Positions 26,915 to 37,070 of a stretch of DNA of 64,000 nucleotides are shown piece by piece. The position numbers and the translations under genes are program-made. Source of the DNA: Ferrovibrio sp046294345. Lineage in GTDB: Bacteria; Pseudomonadota; Alphaproteobacteria; Ferrovibrionales; Ferrovibrionaceae. Every line of letters starts with the position of its first letter. Position 1 is the stretch's first letter. The stretch spans positions 34,654 through 98,653 of the forward strand of contig JBKBJT010000010.1 of NCBI GenBank assembly GCA_046294345.1. The letters are read 5' to 3'. The notes beneath the pieces are model-generated. The model saw only the letters and a list, made by a program, of their open reading frames with translations. It did no database searches and was not told the origin of the DNA.

Positions 26915-29900
26915 ATGTGGCTCACCCGCGTCAGCGTCAATAACCCCGTCTTCGCCACCATGATGATGGCGTCGCTGCTGGTGGTGGGCCTGTTTGCCTA
27001 TTTCAAGCTCAGCATCGAGCAGTTTCCCGATGTGGAATTTCCCATCGTGGTGGTCGGCACCAACTACCCCGGCGCCACACCTGAAAGCGTGGAAAGCGAA
27101 GTCACCCGCCCCATCGAGGACGCCGTTAACACCATCAGCGGCGTGCGCTCGCTCACCTCGCGTTCGCTGGAAGGCCGCTCGACCGTCATCATCGAATTCG
27201 AGCTGACCGTCGATGCCGTGGAAGCGGTGCAGGATGTGCGCGAGAAGATCGCACAGGTGACCCCCGGCTTCCGCGACGAGATCAAAACCCCGGAAATCAC
27301 CCGCTTCTCGCCCGACAGCCAGCCGATCGCCTCCATCGCCGTGCGCACCGAGCGTCGCGACCTGCGCGAGCTGACCACCCTGGCCGACCAGGTGATCCTC
27401 AAGCGCCTGCAGACCGTGCGCGGCGTCGGGCAGGCCTACATCGTCGGTGGCGTCAAGCGGCGCATCAACATCCTGCCGAACCCCGAGAAGATGCAGGCCT
27501 ACGGCATCGGCATGGATCAGCTGATCAACGTGCTGAAAAGCGAAAACCAGCAGCTTCCCGTCGGCACGCTGACGCGGCCGCAGACCGAATTCGTCGTGCA
27601 GATCGAAGGCCGCGTGATCGATCCGCGCAACCTGGCCCAGCTGGTGCTGGCGCGGCGCGGCGGCGCCTCGGTCACGCTGGGCGATGTCGCCACGGTGGAA
27701 GACGGCACCGAGGAAAAGGACGCCGTCGCCCTGTTCGATGGCGACCGCCTGCTGGCGATCAGCTTCATCAAGGTGCAGGGCTCCAATACCCTGGAAGTGA
27801 TCACCGGGCTGAAGGAAGCCGTGAAGGAACTGCAGGCCGACCTGCCCTCCGACATAACCCTGCAATTCATGCGCGACGACAGCCGCGCCATCCTGGTCTC
27901 GGTCAATGGCGTGCAGCGCACCCTGATCGAGGGCGCCATCCTCACCGTACTGATCGTCTTCCTGTTCCTCAATTCATGGCGCAGCACCATCATCACCGGC
28001 CTGACCCTGCCGATTGCCGTGATCGGCACGCTGGCGGCGGTTTATGCCGCCGGCTTCACGCTGAACAAGCTCACCCTGATGGCGCTGTCGCTCGCCATCG
28101 GCATTCTGATCGACGACGCCATCGTGGTGCGCGAGAACATCACCCGCCATGTTGCCATGGGCAAGAGCCATCGCCAGGCGGCGCTGGACGGCACCAACGA
28201 GATCGGCCTGGCCGTGCTGGCCACCACCTTCTCCATCGTCGCCGTCTTCCTGCCGGTCGCCTTCATGGGCGGCATCATCGGGCGGTTCTTCCTGCAGTTC
28301 GGCATCACCGTCACTGTGGCGGTGCTGATCTCTCTGTTCGTCAGCTTCACGCTCGACCCGATGCTGTCCAGCGTGTGGCACGACCCCGACAGCCTCCCCA
28401 ATGCCAAACGCGGACCGATCGGTCGTGCCGTGGCCGTGGTCGACCGGCTCATGGAACGGCTCGGCCGGTTTTATCGTCACGTACTGCGCTGGAGCCTGCG
28501 GCGCCGCTGGGCCGTGCTGCTGATCGCCGTCCTGAGCCTGGTCGGCAGCGTCATGCTGGTCGGCCGGCTGGGCACAGAATTCGTGCCCGAACCCGACCTT
28601 TCGGAAATCCTGGTCGAGATCACCACCCCGCCCGGCTCGGCCATCGATTATACCGAGGCCAAGATCCGCCAGGTGCAGGATGCCCTGAAGGAATTCCCCG
28701 AGGTCGAATATTCCTTCGCCTCGATCAATGCCGGCGCCTTCTCCCGCCGCAATGTCGGCACGCTGTATGTGCGTTTCGTACCCCTGGAGCAGCGCAAACG
28801 CACGCCGCAGCAGATGACCCAGCCCTTCCGCGACCGCCTGAACCGGATCGCCGGCATCGACAACATCAATATCGGCCTGCCCAACCTGGGCGGCGGCCTG
28901 AACAAGCCGATCATGATCGCGCTCAAGGGCCAGGACATCGCCGAGCTCGACCGCCTGTCGCAGGAAGCCATGGCGATCATCCGCACCGTGCCCGGCGTGG
29001 TCGATCTGGAATCCAGCCTGAAAGCCAACAAACCCACCGTGGCGCTGGATATCGACCGCGCCCTGGCCGCAGACCTGGGCGTCAGCATTTCTTCCATCGC
29101 CGCCACCCTGCGTCCGCTGCTGGCCGGCGAGGAAGCCGGCACCTGGAAGGCACCCGACGATGAAAGCTACGACGTCTTCGTGCGCCTGCCGCGCGACGAC
29201 CGTACCGGCCTGCCCGACCTGGAGCGCATCTATGTCGCCTCCACCCAGACGAATGCCGACGGCAATCCCAGGATGATCGCCCTGGCCCAGGTGGTGACGA
29301 TCCAGCCCTCGACCGGCTCGACCCAGATCAACCGCCGCGACCTGGCCCGCGAGGTGCTGCTGACCGCCGCCACCTACAATCGTCCCGTCGGCGAGGCCGG
29401 CCGCGAAATCCAGGCCAAGCTCGAAGAGATGAAACTGCCGCCGGGCTATCGCTTCTGGTTCGGCGGTGCTTCCAAGGACATGAAGGAGTCGGCCGGCTTC
29501 GCCGCCGCCGCCCTGCTGCTGGCCGTGATCTTCATCTACCTGATCCTGGCCTCGCAGTTCGGCAGCTTCCTGCAGCCTTTCGCCATCATGGCCTCGCTGC
29601 CGCTCTCGCTGATCGGCGTGATCGTCGGGCTATGGCTGTGGGGCTCCACACTCAACATCTTCTCGATCATCGGCTTCATCATGCTGATGGGCCTGGTGAC
29701 CAAGAACGCCATCCTGCTGGTGGATTTCATCAACCATGCCCGCCGCAGCGGGTTGGACCGGCTGGAGGCGATCCTGGAGGCCGGCGAAATCCGCCTGCGC
29801 CCGATCATGATGACCACGTTGGCGATGATCTTCGGCATGCTGCCGCTGGCGCTTGCTTTCGGCGAAGGCGCCAAGCAGACCTCGGCCATGGCCCACGCGG

Positions 29901-30061
29901 TGATCGGCGGCCTGATTTCATCCACCCTGCTCACCCTGCTCGTCACGCCGGTGATCTTCACCTATCTCGACGATCTGGGCGCCTGGGTCAGCCGCAAACT
30001 CCCGAAAGCGCCCGATCACGGTCATGACGTTGCGTCAGCCGAAAAACATCCCGCGGAATAA
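26915..30061 (+). CDS. RND efflux pump, inner-membrane permease (second system)
   Basis: The 1048-residue pump opens MWLTRVSVNNPVFATMMMASLLVVGLFAY. It has PDVEFPIVVVGTNYPGATPESVE, TM4 with LAIGILIDDAIVVRENI (proton-relay Asp pair) and the C-terminal GFIMLMGLVTKNAILLVDFINHARR. The FPDVEFPIV and RENI variants place it in a different HAE-1 subgroup from the first pump. It is a trimeric drug/proton antiporter; substrates are unknown. GAGGGGGTAA precedes the ATG. Confidence 0.95.
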   Translation: MWLTRVSVNNPVFATMMMASLLVVGLFAYFKLSIEQFPDVEFPIVVVGTNYPGATPESVESEVTRPIEDAVNTISGVRSLTSRSLEGRSTVIIEFELTVDAVEAVQDVREKIAQVTPGFRDEIKTPEITRFSPDSQPIASIAVRTERRDLRELTTLADQVILKRLQTVRGVGQAYIVGGVKRRINILPNPEKMQAYGIGMDQLINVLKSENQQLPVGTLTRPQTEFVVQIEGRVIDPRNLAQLVLARRGGASVTLGDVATVEDGTEEKDAVALFDGDRLLAISFIKVQGSNTLEVITGLKEAVKELQADLPSDITLQFMRDDSRAILVSVNGVQRTLIEGAILTVLIVFLFLNSWRSTIITGLTLPIAVIGTLAAVYAAGFTLNKLTLMALSLAIGILIDDAIVVRENITRHVAMGKSHRQAALDGTNEIGLAVLATTFSIVAVFLPVAFMGGIIGRFFLQFGITVTVAVLISLFVSFTLDPMLSSVWHDPDSLPNAKRGPIGRAVAVVDRLMERLGRFYRHVLRWSLRRRWAVLLIAVLSLVGSVMLVGRLGTEFVPEPDLSEILVEITTPPGSAIDYTEAKIRQVQDALKEFPEVEYSFASINAGAFSRRNVGTLYVRFVPLEQRKRTPQQMTQPFRDRLNRIAGIDNINIGLPNLGGGLNKPIMIALKGQDIAELDRLSQEAMAIIRTVPGVVDLESSLKANKPTVALDIDRALAADLGVSISSIAATLRPLLAGEEAGTWKAPDDESYDVFVRLPRDDRTGLPDLERIYVASTQTNADGNPRMIALAQVVTIQPSTGSTQINRRDLAREVLLTAATYNRPVGEAGREIQAKLEEMKLPPGYRFWFGGASKDMKESAGFAAAALLLAVIFIYLILASQFGSFLQPFAIMASLPLSLIGVIVGLWLWGSTLNIFSIIGFIMLMGLVTKNAILLVDFINHARRSGLDRLEAILEAGEIRLRPIMMTTLAMIFGMLPLALAFGEGAKQTSAMAHAVIGGLISSTLLTLLVTPVIFTYLDDLGAWVSRKLPKAPDHGHDVASAEKHPAE

Positions 30062-30138
30062 CAGCGCAATACCGCTAAATCGGGAAGACGGCGGTTCTAA
30101 ACTTGTCATATCGGCGTCCGCATCCCTGCCCTAGATTA

Positions 30139-30153
30139 GAGGCATAATGCCTC
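30139..30153. repeat. Perfect 15-base palindrome upstream of DUF2855
   Basis: GAGGCAT and ATGCCTC flank a single A. It ends 16 bases before the start codon, close to the ribosome-binding site, so it could be an operator or an RNA hairpin acting on translation. Confidence 0.45.
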
Positions 30154-30169
30154 ATCACAGGGAGGGCTC

Positions 30170-31288
30170 ATGTCGCAGATTCTGACCGCCACCGCCAAGG
30201 ACCAGCTGACCATCCGCAGTTTCCTGGTGCGCAAGGACGACCTGCGCCAGACGCAATTCATCGACACGTCCTTCGACCAGAACAGCCTGCAGCCGGGCCA
30301 GCTTCTGCTCAAGGTCGACAGCTTCGCCTTCACCGCCAATAACATCACCTATGCCGAACTGGGCGACCGACTGGCCTACTGGAAATTCTATCCGGCCGCC
30401 GACCCCGCCTGGGGCATCATTCCGGTCTGGGGCTTTGCCGAGGTGATCGCCTCGCGCCATCCCACCATCGCCGTGGACGAACGCATCTTCGGCTTCCTGC
30501 CGATGGCGAGCCGCGTGGTGCTACAGCCGGGCAAGGTCAGCGACGATGCCTTCATCGATGCCACGCCGCATCGCACGGAACTGCCGCCGGCCTATAACCG
30601 CTACGGCCGCGTCACTGGCGATCCGGATTACGCGCCGGACTTCGAGGCGATGCAGTCGTTGCTGCGGCCGCTGTTCATCACCTCGTTCCTGATCGACGAC
30701 TTCCTGGCCGATGAACGCTTCTTCGGCGCCGAAACGGTGATCCTCTCCTCCGCGTCGTCGAAAACCGCCTTTGCGCTGGCGCGCCAGTTGCACAAGCGCA
30801 AGGCCGTGAAAGTGATCGGCCTCACCTCGGCGGGCAACCGGGCCTTCGTCGAGGGGCTGGGCTGCTACGACCAGGTGGTGACCTATGATGCCATCGCCGG
30901 CCTGCCCCGGCAGCCGGCGGTGTATGTGGACTTCGCCGGCAGTGCCGAAATCCGCCGCGGCATCCATGAGCATTTCGCCGACGACCTGAAATATTCCTGC
31001 GCCGTCGGCCTGTCGCATCGCGAGATGAACCCGCCAGGCAAGGGCCTGCCTGGGCCGAAACCGATCTTCTTTTTCGCGCCCGACCGCATCGTGAAGCGCA
31101 ACAAGGAATGGGGGCCGGGCGGTTTCGATCTGCGCCTGGTTGCCGCCTGGCGCGACTTCATGCGCACGGCGAAAGGCTGGCTGACCGTGCAGACAGGGGG
31201 CCGCAAGGATGTGGAAGCCGTCTACCGCGCCACGCTGGAGGGTCGCGTGAAACCTGACGAAGGCCATATCCTCAGCCTGTGGGATTGA
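30170..31288 (+). CDS. DUF2855 family protein
   Basis: The 372-residue product matches DUF2855: LLLKVDSFAFTANNITYAELGD, WGIIPVWGFAEVIAS, VILSSASSKTAFALA and YVDFAGSAEIRRGIH. The layout resembles a medium-chain dehydrogenase, with an N-terminal GroES-like part and a Rossmann-like second half, but the usual catalytic zinc ligands are not apparent. The reaction is unknown. GGGAGGGCTC before the ATG is a strong ribosome-binding site. Confidence 0.85.
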   Translation: MSQILTATAKDQLTIRSFLVRKDDLRQTQFIDTSFDQNSLQPGQLLLKVDSFAFTANNITYAELGDRLAYWKFYPAADPAWGIIPVWGFAEVIASRHPTIAVDERIFGFLPMASRVVLQPGKVSDDAFIDATPHRTELPPAYNRYGRVTGDPDYAPDFEAMQSLLRPLFITSFLIDDFLADERFFGAETVILSSASSKTAFALARQLHKRKAVKVIGLTSAGNRAFVEGLGCYDQVVTYDAIAGLPRQPAVYVDFAGSAEIRRGIHEHFADDLKYSCAVGLSHREMNPPGKGLPGPKPIFFFAPDRIVKRNKEWGPGGFDLRLVAAWRDFMRTAKGWLTVQTGGRKDVEAVYRATLEGRVKPDEGHILSLWD

Positions 31289-31362
31289 CCAGCCGTCCGG
31301 TTGTCTCGGCGCTTATCAGGTCTAGATCGAATCGCATCGCTTGATCCTGACCGGGAGGCCTG

Positions 31363-32295
31363 ATGCGGAAGATCCGGCATTTCACCCGCCGTACCCTGCT
31401 GGCCGGCATGGCGGCAACGGGTCTTGCTGCGCCCATGCTGCCGGCCGCCGCTCGTGGCCAGGCCGGCAATTTCCTCTCCCGAAAGATTCCCTCCAACGGC
31501 GACATGCTGCCGGCCATCGGCCTGGGCAGTTGGATCACCTTCAATGTCGGCAACGATCCGGTCGGCCGCGCCGCCAGCTTTGCGGTGATGGAAGACTTCT
31601 TCCGCCTGGGCGGTCGCATGATCGATTCCTCGCCCATGTACGGGTCGTCGCAGGCGGTGATCGGCGCGGGCCTCGCCCGCCTGCAGGCGAAAGATCGGGT
31701 TTTCTCGGCCGAGAAGGTCTGGACATCCTCGGACCGCAACGGACCGGACCAGATCGAACAGACCCGCCGCTTCTGGGGTGTCGACCGGTTCGACCTGCTG
31801 CAGGTGCATAACCTGCTGGGCTGGGAAGCCCATCTCGATACCCTGCGCGCGATGAAGGCCGCCGGCCGCCTTCGCCATATCGGCATCACCACCTCGGAAG
31901 GCCGTCGGCATCGCGAATTCGAGCAGATCATGCGCGCCATCCCGCTCGACTTCATTCAGGTCAGCTACAACATCCTCGACCGAGAAGTGGAGCAGCGCCT
32001 CCTGCCGCTGGCGCGCGAACGCGGCATCGCCGTGATCGCCAACCGGCCCTTCCGCCAGGGCGACCTGATCCGCGCCGTCGAACGCCATCCGCTGCCCGGC
32101 TGGGCCGCCGAGATCGATGCGGCGAACTGGGCGCAGGTGCTGCTGAAATTCATCCTTGCCCATCCCGATGTCACCTGCGTGATCCCGGCCACCAGCAAGG
32201 TCGAGCACCTGCGCGAGAATGTGGGCGCCGGCCGTGGTGCGCTGCCCGATGCCGCCCTGCGCCGGCGCATGGTCGCCGATATCGGGGCGCTGTGA
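31363..32295 (+). CDS. Aldo/keto reductase with Tat signal
   Basis: The 310-residue protein begins with a twin-arginine signal (FTRRTLLAGMAATGLAAPML), so it is probably exported folded to the periplasm. The AKR tetrad is visible: Asp and Tyr in RMIDSSPMYG, Lys in VFSAEKVW and His in LLQVHNLLG. The cofactor tail region has VIPATSKVEHLREN. The substrate is unknown. GGGAGGCCTG precedes the ATG. Its stop overlaps the start of the following membrane-protein gene (TGATG). Confidence 0.9.
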   Translation: MRKIRHFTRRTLLAGMAATGLAAPMLPAAARGQAGNFLSRKIPSNGDMLPAIGLGSWITFNVGNDPVGRAASFAVMEDFFRLGGRMIDSSPMYGSSQAVIGAGLARLQAKDRVFSAEKVWTSSDRNGPDQIEQTRRFWGVDRFDLLQVHNLLGWEAHLDTLRAMKAAGRLRHIGITTSEGRRHREFEQIMRAIPLDFIQVSYNILDREVEQRLLPLARERGIAVIANRPFRQGDLIRAVERHPLPGWAAEIDAANWAQVLLKFILAHPDVTCVIPATSKVEHLRENVGAGRGALPDAALRRRMVADIGAL

Positions 32296-32924
32296 TGTCC
32301 GAATGGTGGACCTACGGCCTGTCCGATTTCCTGCTGTTCTCGCCCCAGACCTATCAGCGCCTGTTCGAGCTGCATAACGCCGCGCTGTGGCCAGCGCAGG
32401 TCGCGGCGCTGGCCGCCGGTATCGGCCTGATCCTGCTGACCATGCGCCAGTCGCGTGCTGCCTGGATACTGGTTGCGCTGGCATGGCTGCTGGTGGCCTG
32501 GCTGTGGTTCCATCAGCAATACGTCACGATCAACTGGGCCGCCGACTGGATTGCCATCGGCTTCGTGCTGCAGGCCCTTCTGCTGCTCTGGCAGAGCCTG
32601 CGCGGAAGGCTGGCATCCGGGCGCCGCAATGTGGTCGGCCTGGCTTTGATGGTCTTCGCCATCGCCGCGCAGCCGCTGCTTCCGCTGCTGCTCGGCCGGC
32701 CCTGGCGGCAGGCAGAAATCTTTGCCCTCATGCCGGGGCCCACGGTGATCGCCACGTTTGGCCTGCTGCTGGCGCTGTGGGCGCCGCGCCATCTGCTGAT
32801 CCTGCCGCTGCTCTGGTGCGCGATAGACGGCGCCACCTTGTGGACCATGGATGCGCCGGAATTCTGGCTGCTGCCGGCGGCGGGCCTGCTGGCCGTGGCG
32901 ATGATGGCGCTTCGGCGCGGCTGA
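32295..32924 (+). CDS. DUF6064-like integral membrane protein
   Basis: The product has about 209 residues and six or seven hydrophobic segments, with the opening MSEWWTYGLSDFLLFSPQTYQRLFELHN typical of this uncharacterised family. A conserved-looking HQQYVTINWAADW lies between segments 2 and 3. Translation probably starts at the ATG in the TGATG overlap with the aldo/keto reductase; a GTG one codon earlier is possible. Tight coupling suggests a joint role, but no function is known. Confidence 0.75.
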   Translation: MSEWWTYGLSDFLLFSPQTYQRLFELHNAALWPAQVAALAAGIGLILLTMRQSRAAWILVALAWLLVAWLWFHQQYVTINWAADWIAIGFVLQALLLLWQSLRGRLASGRRNVVGLALMVFAIAAQPLLPLLLGRPWRQAEIFALMPGPTVIATFGLLLALWAPRHLLILPLLWCAIDGATLWTMDAPEFWLLPAAGLLAVAMMALRRG

Positions 32925-32931
32925 ACCGGTC

Positions 32932-34099
<1,168 letters not shown>

Positions 34100-34119
<20 letters not shown>

Positions 34120-34723
34120 CGATCAGTTGCTTGAAAGCCAGCGCGCGGTGGCTGATCGCGTGCTTCTCCGCCGGCGGCATCTCGCCGAAGGTTCGGTTGC
34201 CGAAGCCGACTTCGCTTTCGGGCAGGAACATCGGATCGTAGCCGAAGCCGTATGCGCCGCGCTGCGGCCAGACCAGCCGGCCATGCACCACGCCCTCGAA
34301 GCTTTCCACATGGCCATCGGGCCAGGCGAGCGACAGCGCGCAGACGAACTGGGCGCGGAAAGGCGGCTCGACGCCCTTCTCCTGCACGGCGCGCCAGACC
34401 TTGTCCATGGCGTAGTTGAAGTCCTTCTTCGCCCCGGCCCAGCGCGCGGAATAAATCCCCGGCGCGCCGTCCAGCGCATCCACGCTCATGCCGGAATCGT
34501 CGGCCAAGGCCGGCAGGTTTGCCCCGCGCGCCGAGGCCAGCGCCTTCAGCTCGGCATTAGCCACAAAGGTCTCGCCAGTTTCGTCCGGCTCGGGCAGGCC
34601 CAGTTCGCCGGCCGACACCGCCTGCACGGCGAACGGCGCCAGCAGGTCGGCGATCTCGCGCAGCTTGCCGGCATTGTGGCTGGCGATCACCAGCCGGCCG
34701 CCATCGAAAAGGCGCCGCGACAC
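34100..34723 (-). CDS. rdgB: Non-canonical purine NTP pyrophosphatase (RdgB/HAM1)
   Basis: The 207-residue enzyme removes (d)ITP and XTP from the nucleotide pool. Family motifs are LVIASHNAGKLREI at the N-terminus, ALADDSGMSVDALDGAPGIYSARWAG (catalytic Asp) and AYGFGYDPMFLPE, with ISHRALAF near the end. No ATG fits; the GTG of (V)SRRLFDGGRL is chosen because GGAAAG lies 8 bases upstream and the site directly follows the rph stop. Gene order rph-rdgB-hemW is conserved in the class. Confidence 0.93.
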
Positions 34724-34728
34724 GGCGG

Positions 34729-35445
34729 TTACTTTCCTATCGCCTGCCGCTGCAGGACCATCAGTTCGGTGATGCCGGCCTTGGCCAGCTTCAGCATGGA
34801 CGCGAACTGCTCCTCCGAGAAGGGGTCCTTCTCGGCCGTGCCCTGCACTTCCACGATGGCGCCGGTATCGGTCAGCACGAAATTGGCATCGGCCTGCGCG
34901 GTGGAATCTTCCGCATAATCGAGGTCGAGCACCGGCTGGCCGTCGCACAGGCCGCAGCTGACTGCACCGACCTGGCCGATCAGCGGAATCTGCGCGATGG
35001 CACCGTCCTTCACCAGCTTGGCGAAGGCATAATGCAGCGCCACCCAGCTGCCCGTGATCGCCGCCGTGCGCGTGCCGCCATCGGCCTGCAGCACGTCGCA
35101 ATCCAGGCGGATCTGGCGCTCGCCGAAGCCGGAGAGATTCGTCACCGCGCGCAGGGAGCGGCCGACCAGGCGCTGGATTTCCTGCGTGCGGCCCGACTGC
35201 TTGCCGCGCGAGGCCTCGCGCTCGGTGCGCGAATGGGTCGAGCGCGGCAGCATGCCGTATTCCGCCGTCACCCAGCCACGGCCGGTATTGCGCAGGAAGG
35301 GCGGCACCTTCTCTTCCACCGTGGCGGCGCAGAGCACATGGGTCTCGCCGAATTTCACCAGGCAAGAGCCCTCGGCATATTTGGCGAAGCCCGGCTCCAG
35401 CCGGATCGGGCGCAACTGGTCGGCTTTGCGGCCGCTCGGACGCAT
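34729..35445 (-). CDS. rph: Ribonuclease PH
   Basis: The 238-residue enzyme is a phosphorolytic 3'-5' exoribonuclease that trims tRNA precursors. It has the standard length and signatures: MRPSGRKADQLRPIRLEPGF, THVLCAATVEEKVPPF, GRGWVTAEYGMLPRSTHSR, IQRLVGRSLRAV and TIRLDCDV-like QIRLDCDVLQADGGTRTAAI. GGAGA precedes the ATG. In many relatives rph diverges from hrcA; here its divergent neighbour is an outer-membrane channel gene. Confidence 0.96.
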   Translation of the reverse strand: MRPSGRKADQLRPIRLEPGFAKYAEGSCLVKFGETHVLCAATVEEKVPPFLRNTGRGWVTAEYGMLPRSTHSRTEREASRGKQSGRTQEIQRLVGRSLRAVTNLSGFGERQIRLDCDVLQADGGTRTAAITGSWVALHYAFAKLVKDGAIAQIPLIGQVGAVSCGLCDGQPVLDLDYAEDSTAQADANFVLTDTGAIVEVQGTAEKDPFSEEQFASMLKLAKAGITELMVLQRQAIGK

Positions 35446-35603
35446 GGGTCTCTCCTTGCGAAAAGTCTTAATTTAACGGCTGTTCTAGTCGATCCGGCCC
35501 ATGGGAACAAGCCGTGCTTGACAGCGGCATGGCAAAGAATAGAAGCAATCTGCCTGTAATGCTCCCGCCGACAGCCGCCGCCAGAGAAGCCCGGAGTGAT
35601 GTG

Positions 35604-37070
35604 ATGCCCCGCCGCCTGCTTTTTGTGCCTGCCCTGCTTGCCGCCTGCGGCATGGCCCTGCCCGCCCTTGCCGCCGACGACGAGCATGAGCCGCGCGGCC
35701 TCACCCATTCGCTCGGCGATCTCGACCTGACGCTGACGCTGGATGCCGGTTTCGGGCTGTTCAGCGTCACCAATGCCATTCACGGCCTGGGCAGCCAGGC
35801 CCGCGGCAGCAGCACACGCGAAGGCGGCCGCGCCTGGAGCGAAGGCTTCATCGCGCCGGGCCTGACTGGCGACTGGAACATCGGCGACAGCAGCCTCTAC
35901 GGCGGCTTCAAACTGGTGGGCAGCGCCACGCGCGGCGAGGGCGATGCGCAGCGCGATTCCTCCACCAGCGACCGCCCGGAATCGCTCGGCGTCGAGGATG
36001 CCTATCTGGGCTGGAAGTCCGGCATCGCCTTCGCGTCGCTGGGCGAGGATGCCGTGGATGTCTCGGTCGGCCGCCAGCCTTTCGGCGTGGGCGACGGCTT
36101 CCTTCTGATGGATGGTACGGCTGAAGGCTTCCGCCGCGCCGCCTATGTGCTGGGGCCGCGCTCAAGCTTCGACCGCACGGCGATCGTGAAACTGAACACC
36201 GAACCGGTGCGCGCCGATATCTTCCACCTGGAGGGCAATGTCGACCAGCGCCTGATGACCGGCAGCGATGCCGCCGCCACCAGGCTGTATGGCGGCAACA
36301 TCGAATGGTTCGCCTCCAGCCACAAGGACCATGGCCGCTTCGAGTATGACGAGCGCCTGTGGTATGTCGGCGCCACCGCGCTCACCGTCTACGAGGCCGA
36401 CAGAGGCGTCGCCAGCAACCGCGACGGGCTGGATGTCTATGCCCTGCGCGCCGGCGGCGCTTTACTCAGCGGCCTGGGTGAAGCTTTCCAGGATTTTGCC
36501 TTCTACTCGGAAATCGGCTTGCAGCGGAACGGCGAAACCGGCCGCAAAAGCCGCGCCCATGCCTGGTATGCCGAACCGCAATACACCTTCTCGGCCCTGC
36601 CCTGGACGCCGCGGCTGAGTTACCGCTACGCGCATTTCAGCGGCGACAGCGATGCCAATGACGGCCGCAACACCGCCTGGGACTCGCTTTATACCGGCGG
36701 TGGCCCGCGCGGCTTCGGCACCTGGGATCTGGGCGAGATCTATGCGCGCTACACGCCCAACGGCAATTCCAACCTGAACAGCCACATGGTGCATCTGCGG
36801 CTGCAGCCGATGGAGGAGCTGGCTGTCGGCGGCCTCGTGTATCGGCATTTCTTCGATAAACCCGACACCGCCAACGGTGTGACCTCCGACGACCTGCTCA
36901 CCGAGGTGAACGTCTATGCCGAATGGGAGACACCGGTGCCGGGCCTGAGCGTGACCGGCCTGCTGGGCGCGGCCAAGGCCGGCGACGGCCGCCGCCAGCA
37001 GCTCGGCACCACGGACGCCACCGACCGCACCACGTATCTGGGCCAGATGGTGTTCGGCTATTCCTTCTAG
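35604..37070 (+). CDS. Outer-membrane channel, alginate-export/porin-like
   Basis: The 488-residue protein has a signal peptide (MPRRLLFVPALLAACGMALPALA) and alternating beta-strand texture throughout, ending with the terminal Phe of QMVFGYSF. The middle contains DVSVGRQPFGVGDGFLLMDG and TWDLGEIYARYTPNGNSNLNSH, reminiscent of AlgE-like export channels, but the ligand is unknown. The start is supported by CGGAG eight bases before; a longer frame begins at 35514. The stop shares bases with the convergent antiporter gene. Confidence 0.78.
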   Translation: MPRRLLFVPALLAACGMALPALAADDEHEPRGLTHSLGDLDLTLTLDAGFGLFSVTNAIHGLGSQARGSSTREGGRAWSEGFIAPGLTGDWNIGDSSLYGGFKLVGSATRGEGDAQRDSSTSDRPESLGVEDAYLGWKSGIAFASLGEDAVDVSVGRQPFGVGDGFLLMDGTAEGFRRAAYVLGPRSSFDRTAIVKLNTEPVRADIFHLEGNVDQRLMTGSDAAATRLYGGNIEWFASSHKDHGRFEYDERLWYVGATALTVYEADRGVASNRDGLDVYALRAGGALLSGLGEAFQDFAFYSEIGLQRNGETGRKSRAHAWYAEPQYTFSALPWTPRLSYRYAHFSGDSDANDGRNTAWDSLYTGGGPRGFGTWDLGEIYARYTPNGNSNLNSHMVHLRLQPMEELAVGGLVYRHFFDKPDTANGVTSDDLLTEVNVYAEWETPVPGLSVTGLLGAAKAGDGRRQQLGTTDATDRTTYLGQMVFGYSF

